NCBI RefSeq assembly: GCF_001418135.1
Contig: NZ_LIPQ01000180.1
Span: forward strand, 538-50,041
Reading direction: 5' to 3'
DNA: 49,504 nt
From: Streptomyces aureus
GTDB lineage: Bacteria; Actinomycetota; Actinomycetes; Streptomycetales; Streptomycetaceae
How positions within the stretch are numbered: the first letter of the stretch is position 1; every line of letters begins with the position of its first letter. Below are positions 26,093-35,026 of this stretch, in pieces. Under the pieces are notes generated by a model that saw nothing but the letters and a program-made list of their open reading frames with translations, made no database searches and was not told the origin of the DNA. Made by a program: the position numbers and the translations under genes.

Positions 26093-26824
26093 ATGGACGA
26101 AGACCTGCGCAACATCGTGCTCGGGGTGCTCGCTACGGGGGTCAGCGCGTCGCTGGGCTGGCTGGGCCGCACGTACCTCTGGCGGCGGAAGCTCCGCCGG
26201 AAGCAGGAGTTCTTCGGCCTGCCGGGGAACTCGGAGTGCCTGCTCGTGGTGAACAGGGAGTCGGGTGGCGACCGCTCGGTCCACCGGTTCGACGTGTTCG
26301 CCCTCCTTGAGCTGTCCGCGCTGATCAAGGACTGCGGGGCGCAGGCCCGGATCCTCTCGCACGATCAGACCCATCAGGGGTTCGGCGACCGGACGGAGTT
26401 CTGTGTGGGCGGCCCCTACTCGAACCGGCGGATGGCCGCCCATCTGGCGACCCTGCTCCCGGGCATCGAGGTGAACGTCGAGGTCGAGCCGAGCGCGGAC
26501 CGCGGGGCGTTCCTGATCGGCGGGGAGCGCTACCCCTCTGAGCCGGGGGTCAGCGAGTACGTGATCCTCGCCCGGCTCACCGCCGGGGAGGGCGGCCGGC
26601 CGGTGTTCCTCTTCTGCGGTCAGCGGGCCATCACCAACCAGGCCGCGACCCGCTATCTCGCCCGCCACTACGAGGAGCTGGCGCGCCTGCACCGCTCCGG
26701 GTCCTTCGTGGTGCTCCTGAAGGTCGTCAACTCGCAGGCGTACGGCCCCGATGTGGTGGATCTGGTGGCCGATGTCACGCGCGCGGCGCGGACGGTTCCC
26801 GTAGTCGCACCGGCAGCGACTTGA
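26093..26824 (+). CDS. Conserved hypothetical membrane-anchored protein (243 aa)
   Basis: No functional family recognised. Residues 5-28 (LRNIVLGVLATGVSASLGWLG) form one membrane segment followed by a basic cluster RRKLRRKQ, placing the bulk of the protein in the cytoplasm. The soluble part begins with a distinctive FFGLPGNSECLLVVNRESGG segment and contains SALIKDCGAQ, FCVGGPYSNRRMAAHL and FLFCGQRAITNQAATRYLARHYEELARLH, which gives the impression of a nucleotide- or sugar-binding Rossmann-like domain. Streptomyces genomes carry several such proteins. Its 3' end overlaps the convergent P450 gene by 50 bases. Confidence 0.8.
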   Translation: MDEDLRNIVLGVLATGVSASLGWLGRTYLWRRKLRRKQEFFGLPGNSECLLVVNRESGGDRSVHRFDVFALLELSALIKDCGAQARILSHDQTHQGFGDRTEFCVGGPYSNRRMAAHLATLLPGIEVNVEVEPSADRGAFLIGGERYPSEPGVSEYVILARLTAGEGGRPVFLFCGQRAITNQAATRYLARHYEELARLHRSGSFVVLLKVVNSQAYGPDVVDLVADVTRAARTVPVVAPAAT

Positions 26825-28031
26825 CGCCGTTGATGAAGTTGGAGACGAGGCGCCGGGGTTCTCCGGCGCGTTCGACACCGCCGCAGGCCCGGCGCACCTC
26901 CTCGTGGAGCACGCGGAGCTGAAGCCGGGCGAAGTGCGCGCCGAGGCAGACGTGCGGACCGTCACCGAAGGACACGTGGGGGTTCGGGGTCCGGCCGAGG
27001 TCCAGTCGGTGCGGGGCGGGGAAGACGCGCTCGTCGTGGTTGGCGGAGGCGTGGAAGACGACGACCTTGTCGCCGCGGCGGATCGCCTGCCCGGCGAGTT
27101 CGGTGTCGATGGCGGCCGTGCGCCGGAAGGAGAGCACGGGCGGGTGCACGCGCAGGAGTTCGTCCACCGCGGTGTCGGTGTCCACCTCGCCCGCCCACAG
27201 CCTCCGCTGCTCGTCCGGGTGTTCGGCGAGGGCGAGGAGACCGCCGGGGGCGGCGCTGCGGACAGTGTCGTTCCCGGCGACGGTCAGCAGGAAGAAGAAC
27301 ATCTCCAGCTCGGCGTCGGCGAGTTCGGAGCCGGCGAGCACGCTCATCACGTCGTCGGCGGGATGCTCGCGCTTGTGGGCGGCGAGTTCCTGCGCGTAGT
27401 CGAACATCTCGGCGAGCATCGCGGGCGACCGCGGATTGACCGGTCGTCCCTCGTCGTCGAGGACGGGCGGCTCGTCGGGGTCCTGGTACGCGATGACCCG
27501 CTCGGTCCAGGCGTGCAGCAGGCCCCGGTCGCTCGGGGGCACTCCGAGCAGATCGGTGAGGTTGAGCAGGGCGTAGTCGTCGGTGACGGCCCGGACGAGG
27601 TCCACCTCGCCCCCGGCGTCGATCGCCCCGGCAAGCAGTCGGCGGGCCCGTTCGCGCGCGGTGGCGGCGAACCGCTCGATCCGCCCCGGGGTGAAGGCCC
27701 GACTGACGAGCCGCCGCAACCGGCCGTGTCCCGGAGGATCCTGATTGAGCATCATGCGCCGGATGAAGGGCAGGTCGGCGGGGTCGGGGTCGCGGATCTG
27801 GGTGGCGCCGAGACACGAGGAGTACGTGAGGGAGTCCTTCAGCACCCGGACGACGTCGGCGTGCCGGGTGACGGCCCAGAAACCGGAACCCGCGGGCCAG
27901 CCCAGGATCCCGGGCTCCGGCTGCCAGGCGACGGGCGCGTGGTCGCGCAGGTCGCGGAAGCGGTCGTGCGGGATCCCGGTCGCGTAGATCCGCGGGTCGA
28001 AGACGTCCGGTACGCCGCTCGACTCCTGCAC
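26775..28031 (-). CDS. Cytochrome P450
   Basis: A 418-residue soluble bacterial monooxygenase. The heme motif is FGDGPHVCLGAHFAR with the thiolate cysteine; the I-helix oxygen-binding motif is TVAGNDTVR; the ExxR-type segment is DELLRVHPPV; and NQDPPGHGRLRRLVSRAF is the C-helix heme contact. Overall sequence resembles the CYP124/125/142-like group of actinobacterial P450s that act on steroid side chains or branched lipids, but assignment is uncertain. GTG 28031 has GGAGG 4 bases upstream. No ferredoxin or reductase gene is adjacent. Confidence 0.93.
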   Translation of the reverse strand: MQESSGVPDVFDPRIYATGIPHDRFRDLRDHAPVAWQPEPGILGWPAGSGFWAVTRHADVVRVLKDSLTYSSCLGATQIRDPDPADLPFIRRMMLNQDPPGHGRLRRLVSRAFTPGRIERFAATARERARRLLAGAIDAGGEVDLVRAVTDDYALLNLTDLLGVPPSDRGLLHAWTERVIAYQDPDEPPVLDDEGRPVNPRSPAMLAEMFDYAQELAAHKREHPADDVMSVLAGSELADAELEMFFFLLTVAGNDTVRSAAPGGLLALAEHPDEQRRLWAGEVDTDTAVDELLRVHPPVLSFRRTAAIDTELAGQAIRRGDKVVVFHASANHDERVFPAPHRLDLGRTPNPHVSFGDGPHVCLGAHFARLQLRVLHEEVRRACGGVERAGEPRRLVSNFINGVKSLPVRLREPSAPRA

Positions 28032-28153
28032 CGCGCCTCCCAGTCAGGGGTGAAGACGTTTCCATCATGACAGGTCAGGGGCGGTTTTCGTAGGACTGAT
28101 CGCACACTTCGACGGCCTTGTCCGGCCCCTCTCCGGATCCCAGAATCGCCGTC

Positions 28154-29416
28154 ATGAATCACTCCGACAACGTCGATCACGACGCGGTGCTGCGGGCACG
28201 GACGATGCTGCTCGGATCCGACCGGCCGAGCACCTCCCAGGAGGTCCGGGCGTACCGGGTGCTCGCGAAGGTGAGCCCGGCGTCCTACCTGCCGAAGCTG
28301 GCGAGGGCGCTGGTCTCGTACGGGTACGAGGCCGGGGACCGGGACGACGTGGAACTGCGGCTCGCCCGCCACGCGGAGGCCGCGGACGCCGCCCGCCGCG
28401 TCGACGCCGACGAACCGAACAGGGCCGACGTGCTCTGCGGCGTCCTGAGCTCGTACCAGCGCACGTTGCTCACCGTCGGGCGGCGGGCCGAGGCCTTCGC
28501 GGTGTGCGAGGAGATGGCGGAGGCCGGGCGGCTCGCCTTCGCACGGGGCCAGGTGCGGAGTCCCGCGTACGGGCAGTGGCGACTGGCGACGATGCTCGCC
28601 GAGGAGGGGCGGCACGGGGAGGCGGCCGACATCCACGGCAGGGGCACCCCGTCGAGCTGGCTGGACTTCCACTTCTGGACCGCGGTCGAGTGGGCGGCGG
28701 TGCTGGACGCCGCCGGACGGCACGAGGAGGCACTGGCGACCTTCACGGAGCTCGTGGACCGCACCCGGACCGAGACGGAGGCCGAGGCGTACCCGCTGGC
28801 CGGCCTGGTGTGGGAACTCGTCCACCGCTCCGGGATGTTCGACGCCCGCGGCCGGCGGGAGGAGGCCGCGGCGGATCGACAGGAGGCCCTCCGGGCCCTC
28901 GCCCGGCTGGCGGAGTCGGGCGAGCCCGGCCGCCGGGGCAACGCCCGCTCCTGGTGGCTCACCCTGTTCGCCCTGTCGGGCCGGGCGGCCGAGCCCGCCG
29001 GGTCACGGGAGGCACCCGTGCCGCCTTTCGGTACCGAGTTCGGCCACTGGTCGCCCGACACGAAGGAGTCCTATCTCGGTGCGGTCTCCGCCCTGGAGAC
29101 CCGGGTCGCCGAGCTGACCGGCACCGGCCGCCTTTCCGAGGCGGTGGAAGCGCATCACCGGCTGGTCCGGCGCTCCGCCGTCCTCCACGAACGGCACTCG
29201 CATCGGATCGAGGAACCCCTGCGCCCGCTCTTCGACGAGGGCGTGGCGCTCGCCCGGCGCGTTCCCGACGCGCCGGAGACGGTCGCCCGGTCCCTGACCG
29301 ACCGCGCCATGTTCCTCGTCGCCGCCGCCCGCTACGGGGAGGCCCACGCGGACTTCGCGGAGGCCGTCGCCCTCCTGGACGGGGCCACGCGCGCATCAAT
29401 CGTTACCCGCACGTAA
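28154..29416 (+). CDS. Hypothetical protein with TPR-like helical repeats (420 aa)
   Basis: Function not recognised. The whole protein is predicted alpha-helical with repeating hairpins such as SYQRTLLTVGRRAEAFAVCEEMAE, ATMLAEEGRHGEAADIHG, AAVLDAAGRHEEALATFTELVD and AMFLVAAARYGEAHADFAEAVALLDG, which fit tetratricopeptide repeats (A/G-x-x-x-A pattern). No membrane segment or signal peptide. Such proteins usually act as scaffolds or regulators; a weak link to the TPR halves of BldD-like or ATPase regulators is speculation. Divergent from the P450 gene. A CAGAAT hexamer lies 7 bases before ATG 28154. Confidence 0.8.
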   Translation: MNHSDNVDHDAVLRARTMLLGSDRPSTSQEVRAYRVLAKVSPASYLPKLARALVSYGYEAGDRDDVELRLARHAEAADAARRVDADEPNRADVLCGVLSSYQRTLLTVGRRAEAFAVCEEMAEAGRLAFARGQVRSPAYGQWRLATMLAEEGRHGEAADIHGRGTPSSWLDFHFWTAVEWAAVLDAAGRHEEALATFTELVDRTRTETEAEAYPLAGLVWELVHRSGMFDARGRREEAAADRQEALRALARLAESGEPGRRGNARSWWLTLFALSGRAAEPAGSREAPVPPFGTEFGHWSPDTKESYLGAVSALETRVAELTGTGRLSEAVEAHHRLVRRSAVLHERHSHRIEEPLRPLFDEGVALARRVPDAPETVARSLTDRAMFLVAAARYGEAHADFAEAVALLDGATRASIVTRT

Positions 29417-29460
29417 CTTACCGACCGGTTACCACGGGTAAGGCCTCGCGGTTACCGTCG
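29402..29460 (+). promoter_or_regulatory. Cluster of TTACC half-sites upstream of the secreted hydrolase
   Basis: GTTAC-CCGCAC-GTAAC (29402-29417) and TTACC-ACG-GGTAA (29429-29441) are perfect inverted repeats, joined by CTTACC and followed by GGTTACCG. The first overlaps the stop codon of the upstream gene. Looks like a multi-site operator for the gene at 29530; the regulator is unknown. Confidence 0.5.
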
Positions 29461-29529
29461 GGTCACTTTCACTGCCCCCCATCAGTGCCCGTACTGCCGC
29501 CCCAGCAGTACCCCAGTGAGGAGTGACCC

Positions 29530-31098
29530 GTGCGACGCACACCCCTGTCCCTCGCCGTCTCGGCCGCCCTCGTGGCCGGGACGGCCCTCGGGCTCGCACC
29601 CGCCGCCCAGGCCGCCGAAGCCGGAGAGACCGCCGGCACCGGCATCCGCTTCGTCGACATCGTCGGGGAGGGCGGCACCGTCCTCAAGGCGAACGTCGTC
29701 ACCCCCGCCGGGTCCACCGGCACCAGCCGCCACCCCCTGATCGTGCTGCCCACGAGCTGGGCCATGCCCCAGGTCGAATACCTCGTCCAGGCCAAGCTGC
29801 TCGCCGACTCGGGTTACGTCGTGGTGAGTTACAACTCACGCGGCTTCTGGCAGTCCGGCGGCGAGATCGAGACCGCGGGCCCCAAGGACATCGCCGACGC
29901 CTCCAAGGTGATCGACTGGGCGCTCGCCAACACCGCCGCCGACCCCGCCCACATCGGCATGGCGGGCGTCTCGTACGGCGCCGGGATCAGCCTGCTCGCC
30001 GCCGCGGCCGACCCGCGCATCAAGGCCGTCGCCGCGCTCAGCGGCTGGGCCGACCTCATCGAGTCCATCTACAGCGGCCGCACCCAGCACGTCCAGGCAG
30101 CCGCCCTGCTCGGCGGCGCCGGCTACCTCACCGGCCGCCCCGGTCCCGAACTCAAGCAGATCCTCGGCGACTTCCTCTCGTCCAACCTGGACAAGGAGGA
30201 GGACATGATCGCCTGGGGCCGCAAGCGCTCCCCCGTCGAGCAGCTGGACCGGATCAACGCCAACGGCGCCGCGATCATGCTCGGCAACGCCTGGGGCGAC
30301 ACCATCTTCCCGCCCAACCAGTACGCGAGCTTCTTCGAGAAGCTCACCGGCCCCAAGCGGCTTGAGTTCCGCCCCGGCGACCACGCCACCGCCGAGGCCA
30401 CCGGCCTGTTCGGCCTGCCCAACGACACCTGGACCAGCGCGCACCGCTGGTTCGACCGCCATCTCAAGGGCGTCGACAACGGCATCGACCGCGAGCAGCC
30501 CGTCCAGCTCAAGTCCCGGTCCACCGGCGGCTACGAGGGCTACCCGGACTGGAAGTCCGTGCACGCGAACCAGCGGAAGTTCGACCTCGGCGGTACGCAG
30601 CGGGTCTGGGCGAACATCGACTCCGGCGCCAATGGCGGCATCACCCTGCTCACCAACGCCCTGGACCAGTTCCTCCGCATCCCGCCCGTCGTCTCCGTCC
30701 CCCTGCTCCCCCGTGCCTTCGCCGGCGTCTGGCATTCGGAGCGGTACGACACCCCGCAGCGGGTGCGCGGCACCGTGAAGGTGCACACCACCGTCACCTC
30801 CACGAAGGAGAGCGGCACCCTCGTGGCGTACCTCTACGACGTGGGTCCGCTCGGCGTCGGCAAGCTCGTCAGCAACGCCCCGTACACCTTCCACGACCGG
30901 CCCCCGGGCAAGGCGTTCGGCGTCGATCTGGAGCTGTTCTCCACGGCGTACGACGTCCCGGCGGGGCACCGGCTCGCGCTGGTCGTCGACACCGTCGACC
31001 CGCTCTACATCGAGCACAACCCGACCGGCGCGCAGCTGACCTTCTCCTCCCCCTCGGCCGACCCGTCGTACGTGTCGGTACCGCTGCGGAAGGAGTGA
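29530..31098 (+). CDS. Secreted alpha/beta hydrolase, X-Pro dipeptidyl-peptidase (S15/CocE) type
   Basis: A 522-residue exported hydrolase. Residues 1-28 are a signal peptide ending PAAQA-AEA. The N-terminal half is an alpha/beta hydrolase: HPLIVLPTSWAMPQVEY, VVVSYNSRGFWQSGGEIE and the nucleophile elbow GVSYGAG with the catalytic serine, then a GNAWGDTIFPPNQ segment with the acidic residue and RPGDHATAEA with the histidine. The C-terminal part (about 370-522) is the jelly-roll domain of PepX_C type. Substrate (acyl ester or prolyl peptide) cannot be fixed. Start GTG 29530 has GAGGAG about 7 bases upstream. Confidence 0.87.
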   Translation: MRRTPLSLAVSAALVAGTALGLAPAAQAAEAGETAGTGIRFVDIVGEGGTVLKANVVTPAGSTGTSRHPLIVLPTSWAMPQVEYLVQAKLLADSGYVVVSYNSRGFWQSGGEIETAGPKDIADASKVIDWALANTAADPAHIGMAGVSYGAGISLLAAAADPRIKAVAALSGWADLIESIYSGRTQHVQAAALLGGAGYLTGRPGPELKQILGDFLSSNLDKEEDMIAWGRKRSPVEQLDRINANGAAIMLGNAWGDTIFPPNQYASFFEKLTGPKRLEFRPGDHATAEATGLFGLPNDTWTSAHRWFDRHLKGVDNGIDREQPVQLKSRSTGGYEGYPDWKSVHANQRKFDLGGTQRVWANIDSGANGGITLLTNALDQFLRIPPVVSVPLLPRAFAGVWHSERYDTPQRVRGTVKVHTTVTSTKESGTLVAYLYDVGPLGVGKLVSNAPYTFHDRPPGKAFGVDLELFSTAYDVPAGHRLALVVDTVDPLYIEHNPTGAQLTFSSPSADPSYVSVPLRKE

Positions 31099-31101
31099 TC
31101 A

Positions 31102-31115
31102 CCGGCTGCTGCCGG
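31102..31115. terminator. Small hairpin between convergent genes
   Basis: CCGGC-TGCT-GCCGG between the hydrolase gene and gluD. Short stem, could act in both directions. Confidence 0.3.
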
Positions 31116-31135
31116 GCGGGTGCGGCCCTCGCTCG

Positions 31136-31993
31136 CTACTGCGGTCCCGGCAGCAGCGTCTCTGGTTCGGCCGGAGCGACGTCCACGGCCTTCGTCTTCG
31201 GGCTGCGGCGCTCCCTGCGGGCCACCCAGGTGGCGAACCAGGAGAGCAGCATGCACATCCCGATGTAGATCGGTGAGATCACCAGGACGACCGGGATGAA
31301 CGGCAGGTCGTAGTCCAGGTTGGAGGCGATCAGTTTGCCCGCGTGGAGGAACTCCTCGTAGGTGATGAGGAATCCGAGCGAGGTGTCCTTCAGGGCGACC
31401 ACCAACTGGCTGATGATGGCCGGGAGCATCGCGCGGACGGCCTGGGGCACCAGGACGTAGGTCATGACCTGCGTCTTGCGCATGCCGAGGGCGTACGCGG
31501 CCTCGCCCTGGCCGCGTGCGACGGCGTGGACGCCGGTGCGGAAGACCTCCGCGAGGACGGAGCCGTTGTAGAGGGTCAGTCCGGCGACGAGTGCGGGCAG
31601 TGCCTGCACCTTGAGTGCCACGAAGATGAAGAAGATCATCACGAGGACGGGCATGGCACGGAAGAACTCGACGAGGAGGGTCGAGATCCAGCGGAGCACC
31701 CGGTGGTCGGAGAGGCGTCCGGTGGCGAGGAGCGCGCCGAGGGCGAGCGACAGCACCGAGGCGTAGGCGAAGGCCTTGAGGGTGTTGCCGAGCCCTTCGA
31801 GCAGCAGCTCCTGGATCCCCTCGTAGAGGAAGGGCGACCACTTGGTGGACGTGAACTGGTCGTTGTCGAAGAGGAGATGGAGGATCCAGCCGGCCAGCGC
31901 GAGGATCACCACGGTGGACGCGACGCCGTAGAGGAGGTGGCGCCGCCGGGCGTGCGGCCCGGGGATGTCGTAGAGGGCGGTGGAATCGGTCAT
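31136..31993 (-). CDS. gluD: Glutamate ABC transporter, permease subunit (GluD-like)
   Basis: A 285-residue inner-membrane permease of the HisMQ type with an N-terminal extension. About five to six hydrophobic segments are visible; the EAA loop that contacts the ATPase is EAAYALGMRKTQVMTYVLVPQAVRAMLP (about residues 163-190). It is the last gene of the four-gene unit gluA-gluB-gluC-gluD; its ATG overlaps the gluC stop (ATGA). Together with GluC it forms the channel for uptake of glutamate or a related acidic or amide amino acid. Assignment as GluD rests on gene order and similarity to actinobacterial GluABCD. Confidence 0.92.
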   Translation of the reverse strand: MTDSTALYDIPGPHARRRHLLYGVASTVVILALAGWILHLLFDNDQFTSTKWSPFLYEGIQELLLEGLGNTLKAFAYASVLSLALGALLATGRLSDHRVLRWISTLLVEFFRAMPVLVMIFFIFVALKVQALPALVAGLTLYNGSVLAEVFRTGVHAVARGQGEAAYALGMRKTQVMTYVLVPQAVRAMLPAIISQLVVALKDTSLGFLITYEEFLHAGKLIASNLDYDLPFIPVVLVISPIYIGMCMLLSWFATWVARRERRSPKTKAVDVAPAEPETLLPGPQ

Positions 31994-32634
31994 CGGGCGA
32001 CTCCCCAGCGCTTCTCGAGGACGTTGAAGAGGGCGCTGATGGTGAGGGTGATGATGAGGTATCCGACGGCGATCCAGACGAAGGTCCAGACGATGTTGTA
32101 GCCGAGCTCGCTCAAGGTCTTGTAGGTGCCCAGGAGTTCGGTGACGCTGAACGCGCCGGCGATGGCCGAGTTCTTGGCGAGGGCGATCAGGGTGGAGCCG
32201 ATCGGCGGGATGACCGTACGGAAGGCCTGGGGCAGGACGACCGTGCCGAGGGACTGGCTGAAGCTCATCCCCAGACTGCGGGCGGCCTCGCCCTGGCCGC
32301 GCGGCACCGTGTTGATGCCGGAGCGCAGCACCTCGCAGATGAAGGCCGAGGTGTAGCAGCCGAGCGCGAGGACCGCGAACAGCTCGAAGGGCAGCACGAG
32401 TCCGAACCGGGGCAGACCCAGCATGACGGCGAAGAACAGCAGGGTCAGAGGGGTGTTGCGCAGCACGGTCACCCAGACCGTGCCGAAGACCCGGAAGGAT
32501 CCCACGGGCGCGACCCGGAACGATGCCATCAGGAAGCCCAGGACGAGGGCCAGCGCCGAGGCGTAGACGGTGAGTTCGACGGTGCCGAGGAATCCCTCGG
32601 CGTAGAGCGAGAAGTTGTCCGTCAGGACGTCCAT
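31990..32634 (-). CDS. gluC: Glutamate ABC transporter, permease subunit (GluC-like)
   Basis: A 214-residue HisMQ-type permease with about five membrane segments and the EAA loop GEAARSLGMSFSQSLGTVVLPQAFRTVIPP. It pairs with the downstream permease, whose start codon overlaps its stop, suggesting coupled 1:1 synthesis. It follows the binding-protein gene by 18 bases with a GAGGAG site. Similar length to GluC of Corynebacterium. Confidence 0.92.
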   Translation of the reverse strand: MDVLTDNFSLYAEGFLGTVELTVYASALALVLGFLMASFRVAPVGSFRVFGTVWVTVLRNTPLTLLFFAVMLGLPRFGLVLPFELFAVLALGCYTSAFICEVLRSGINTVPRGQGEAARSLGMSFSQSLGTVVLPQAFRTVIPPIGSTLIALAKNSAIAGAFSVTELLGTYKTLSELGYNIVWTFVWIAVGYLIITLTISALFNVLEKRWGVAR

Positions 32635-32652
32635 GTCGGGAGGCTCCTCTCG

Positions 32653-33579
32653 TCAGCTCGCCGGATAGCGGTCGATGGGGGGCGGTGCCGGGGCGGGGAC
32701 CCCGGAGAGACCGAGGGTGGCGTCGTAGGCCTTCTTCCAGTCGCCGTTCTTCTCGTGGGCGGCGAGGGCGTCGTCGAGGGCGAAGCGCAGGGCGTTGTCG
32801 CCGCGCGGGACGCCGATGCCGTACGGCTCCTCCGAGAACGGTTCGCCGACGACCTTGAGTTCGTCCGGGACCTTGGCGGCGTAGCCCATGAGGATCGTGT
32901 CGTCGGTGGTGACCGCGTCGACCTGGTAGGTCAGCAGGTTGTCCACGCAGGCGGAGTACGTGTCGTAGGCGACGAGTTCGGCCTTCGGGTAGTCCTTCTC
33001 GACGCGTTGGTACGGGGTGGAGCCGGCGGCCGAGCAGACCCGCTTGCCGGCCAGGTCCTGGGGGCCGTCGATGTCGTTCTCCTCGGTGCGGACCAGGAGG
33101 GACTGGCCGGCCATGTAGTAGGGCCCGGCGAAGCCGACGAGCTTCTTGCGGTTGTCGTTGATGGTGTAGGTGCCGACGTAGTAGTCGATCTGTCCGTTCT
33201 GCAGGGCGGTTTCTCGGTTGGCCGAGGCGATCGTGCGGAAGTCGATGCCGGCCGGGTCGAACCCGAGGGAGGCCGCCATCATCCTGGCGATCTCGATGTC
33301 GAAGCCGGAGTAGCGGCCGGTCGCCGGGTCCTTCTCGCCCATGTACGGCTGGTCCTCCTTGGCGCCGACGACGAGCCGGCCGCGCTTCTTCGCCCGGTTC
33401 CAGGTGCTGGAGTCCGGCAGGGTGAATCCGGACTGGACCTGGTAGACGGGGAGTTGGTCGGGCTGCGGGCCCTTGACGGGCGGGCTGCCCTCCCTGCCGC
33501 AGCCGACGGGCGCCGCCGTCAGGACGAGCAGCACGGCGAGCACGGCCGGGGTGCGGTGCGAGCGGTGCGTACGCAGCAT
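32653..33579 (-). CDS. gluB: Glutamate ABC transporter, substrate-binding lipoprotein (GluB-like)
   Basis: A 308-residue extracytoplasmic binding protein. The N-terminus has a basic start, a hydrophobic core and a cysteine in VGCGREG, consistent with lipoprotein attachment although the lipobox (PVGC) is not ideal. The mature part is a type-3 periplasmic-binding fold: RGRLVVGAKEDQPYMGEKDPATGRYSGFDIEIARMMAASLG, NGQIDYYVGTYTINDNRKKLVGFAGPYYMAGQSLLV and PYGIGVPRGDN. It delivers glutamate-type substrates to GluCD. ATG 33579 is preferred (GGTGG 7 bases upstream); GTG 33588 is possible. Confidence 0.92.
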   Translation of the reverse strand: MLRTHRSHRTPAVLAVLLVLTAAPVGCGREGSPPVKGPQPDQLPVYQVQSGFTLPDSSTWNRAKKRGRLVVGAKEDQPYMGEKDPATGRYSGFDIEIARMMAASLGFDPAGIDFRTIASANRETALQNGQIDYYVGTYTINDNRKKLVGFAGPYYMAGQSLLVRTEENDIDGPQDLAGKRVCSAAGSTPYQRVEKDYPKAELVAYDTYSACVDNLLTYQVDAVTTDDTILMGYAAKVPDELKVVGEPFSEEPYGIGVPRGDNALRFALDDALAAHEKNGDWKKAYDATLGLSGVPAPAPPPIDRYPAS

Positions 33580-33593
33580 CGTTCCCACCCCGC

Positions 33594-34340
<747 letters not shown>

Positions 34341-34500
34341 ACGCTGCCCTGCCCCATTTCCCAGCGGTGTCGAGTCAGCGCAAACTATCCACCAGAAAAG
34401 GGACTTCACGCCCGACACGCATGAAACGGAGATAAGCCGTATTTACTGCAAAAGGGTGGCGGGGTGGAGATGTGGGACCGTGCCGAGCGGGGCTGCGGAC

Positions 34501-34944
34501 TCAGTACTCGGCGGCCTCGGCGTACATCTGGGAGAGCTCCGGCGAGCCCGTCATCGCCCAGTCGAGGCCGGCCTCGACGACCTGGATCTCCCGGCCGGAG
34601 GCGAGCCGCACCACCGGGCCGCCGCCGGGCCACACCTGCCAGCGCGCGCCGGGCACGTTCCGCACGATCACGGTGCCGAGGTAGAGCCCGGCGTCGTTCC
34701 CGATCCACGGCAGCTCCTCCGGGTCGTCACGCCAGCGGGGCGGCAGCTGGTCGAGCTCCTGGAGGGAACGCGGGGTGTCGTCGAGTGCCACCCCGGACTG
34801 CGCGACCCTGGTGCGCAGCAGCTCGCACTCGGCGAGCAGCGCGGCCACACCGTCAGGGTCACGGTCGAAGGCCGCGGCCAGCGGGGAGCCGGGCGGTTCG
34901 GGTGCGTGCCGCTTGCGCCAGATGTCCAGGAATGGAATGTTCAT
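34501..34944 (-). CDS. Conserved hypothetical protein (DUF6278-like, 147 aa)
   Basis: A small soluble protein beginning MNIPFLDIWRKRH. The conserved core is ECELLRTRVAQSGVALDD, LPPRWRDDPEELPWIGNDAG, YLGTVIVRNVPGARWQVWPGG and VVRLASGREIQVVEAGLDWAMTGSPELSQMYAEAAEY. I recall this pattern as a Streptomyces-restricted DUF6278 family without known function; the number is from memory. The DDPEELPWIGNDAGLYLGTVIV stretch looks like the DUF2750/SUKH-type immunity or chaperone sheets, which is only an impression. Single gene with flanking gaps of about 80-160 bases. Confidence 0.8.
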   Translation of the reverse strand: MNIPFLDIWRKRHAPEPPGSPLAAAFDRDPDGVAALLAECELLRTRVAQSGVALDDTPRSLQELDQLPPRWRDDPEELPWIGNDAGLYLGTVIVRNVPGARWQVWPGGGPVVRLASGREIQVVEAGLDWAMTGSPELSQMYAEAAEY

Positions 34945-35026
34945 CCGAACAGCGTCGCACCGTCACCTGCCCGTCGACCACCCGGCGCGCGGAGATCGTC
35001 CCGACGCCGGCTGGGTCCCGCGTCCG

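Noticed and set aside
24176-26824. Very long plus-strand reading frame spanning ggt and the 26093 gene
   Set aside because: It is an antisense shadow of ggt produced by high GC3 bias; only the part from 26093 has protein-like sequence and a start signal.
29402-29460. PhoP (PHO box) site
   Set aside because: The half-sites read TTACC, lack the central C of GTTCACC, and are arranged as inverted repeats, not 11-base direct repeats.
34341-34418. Longer GluA starting at 34418
   Set aside because: The extra residues are not family-like, and ATG 34340 gives the standard N-terminus.
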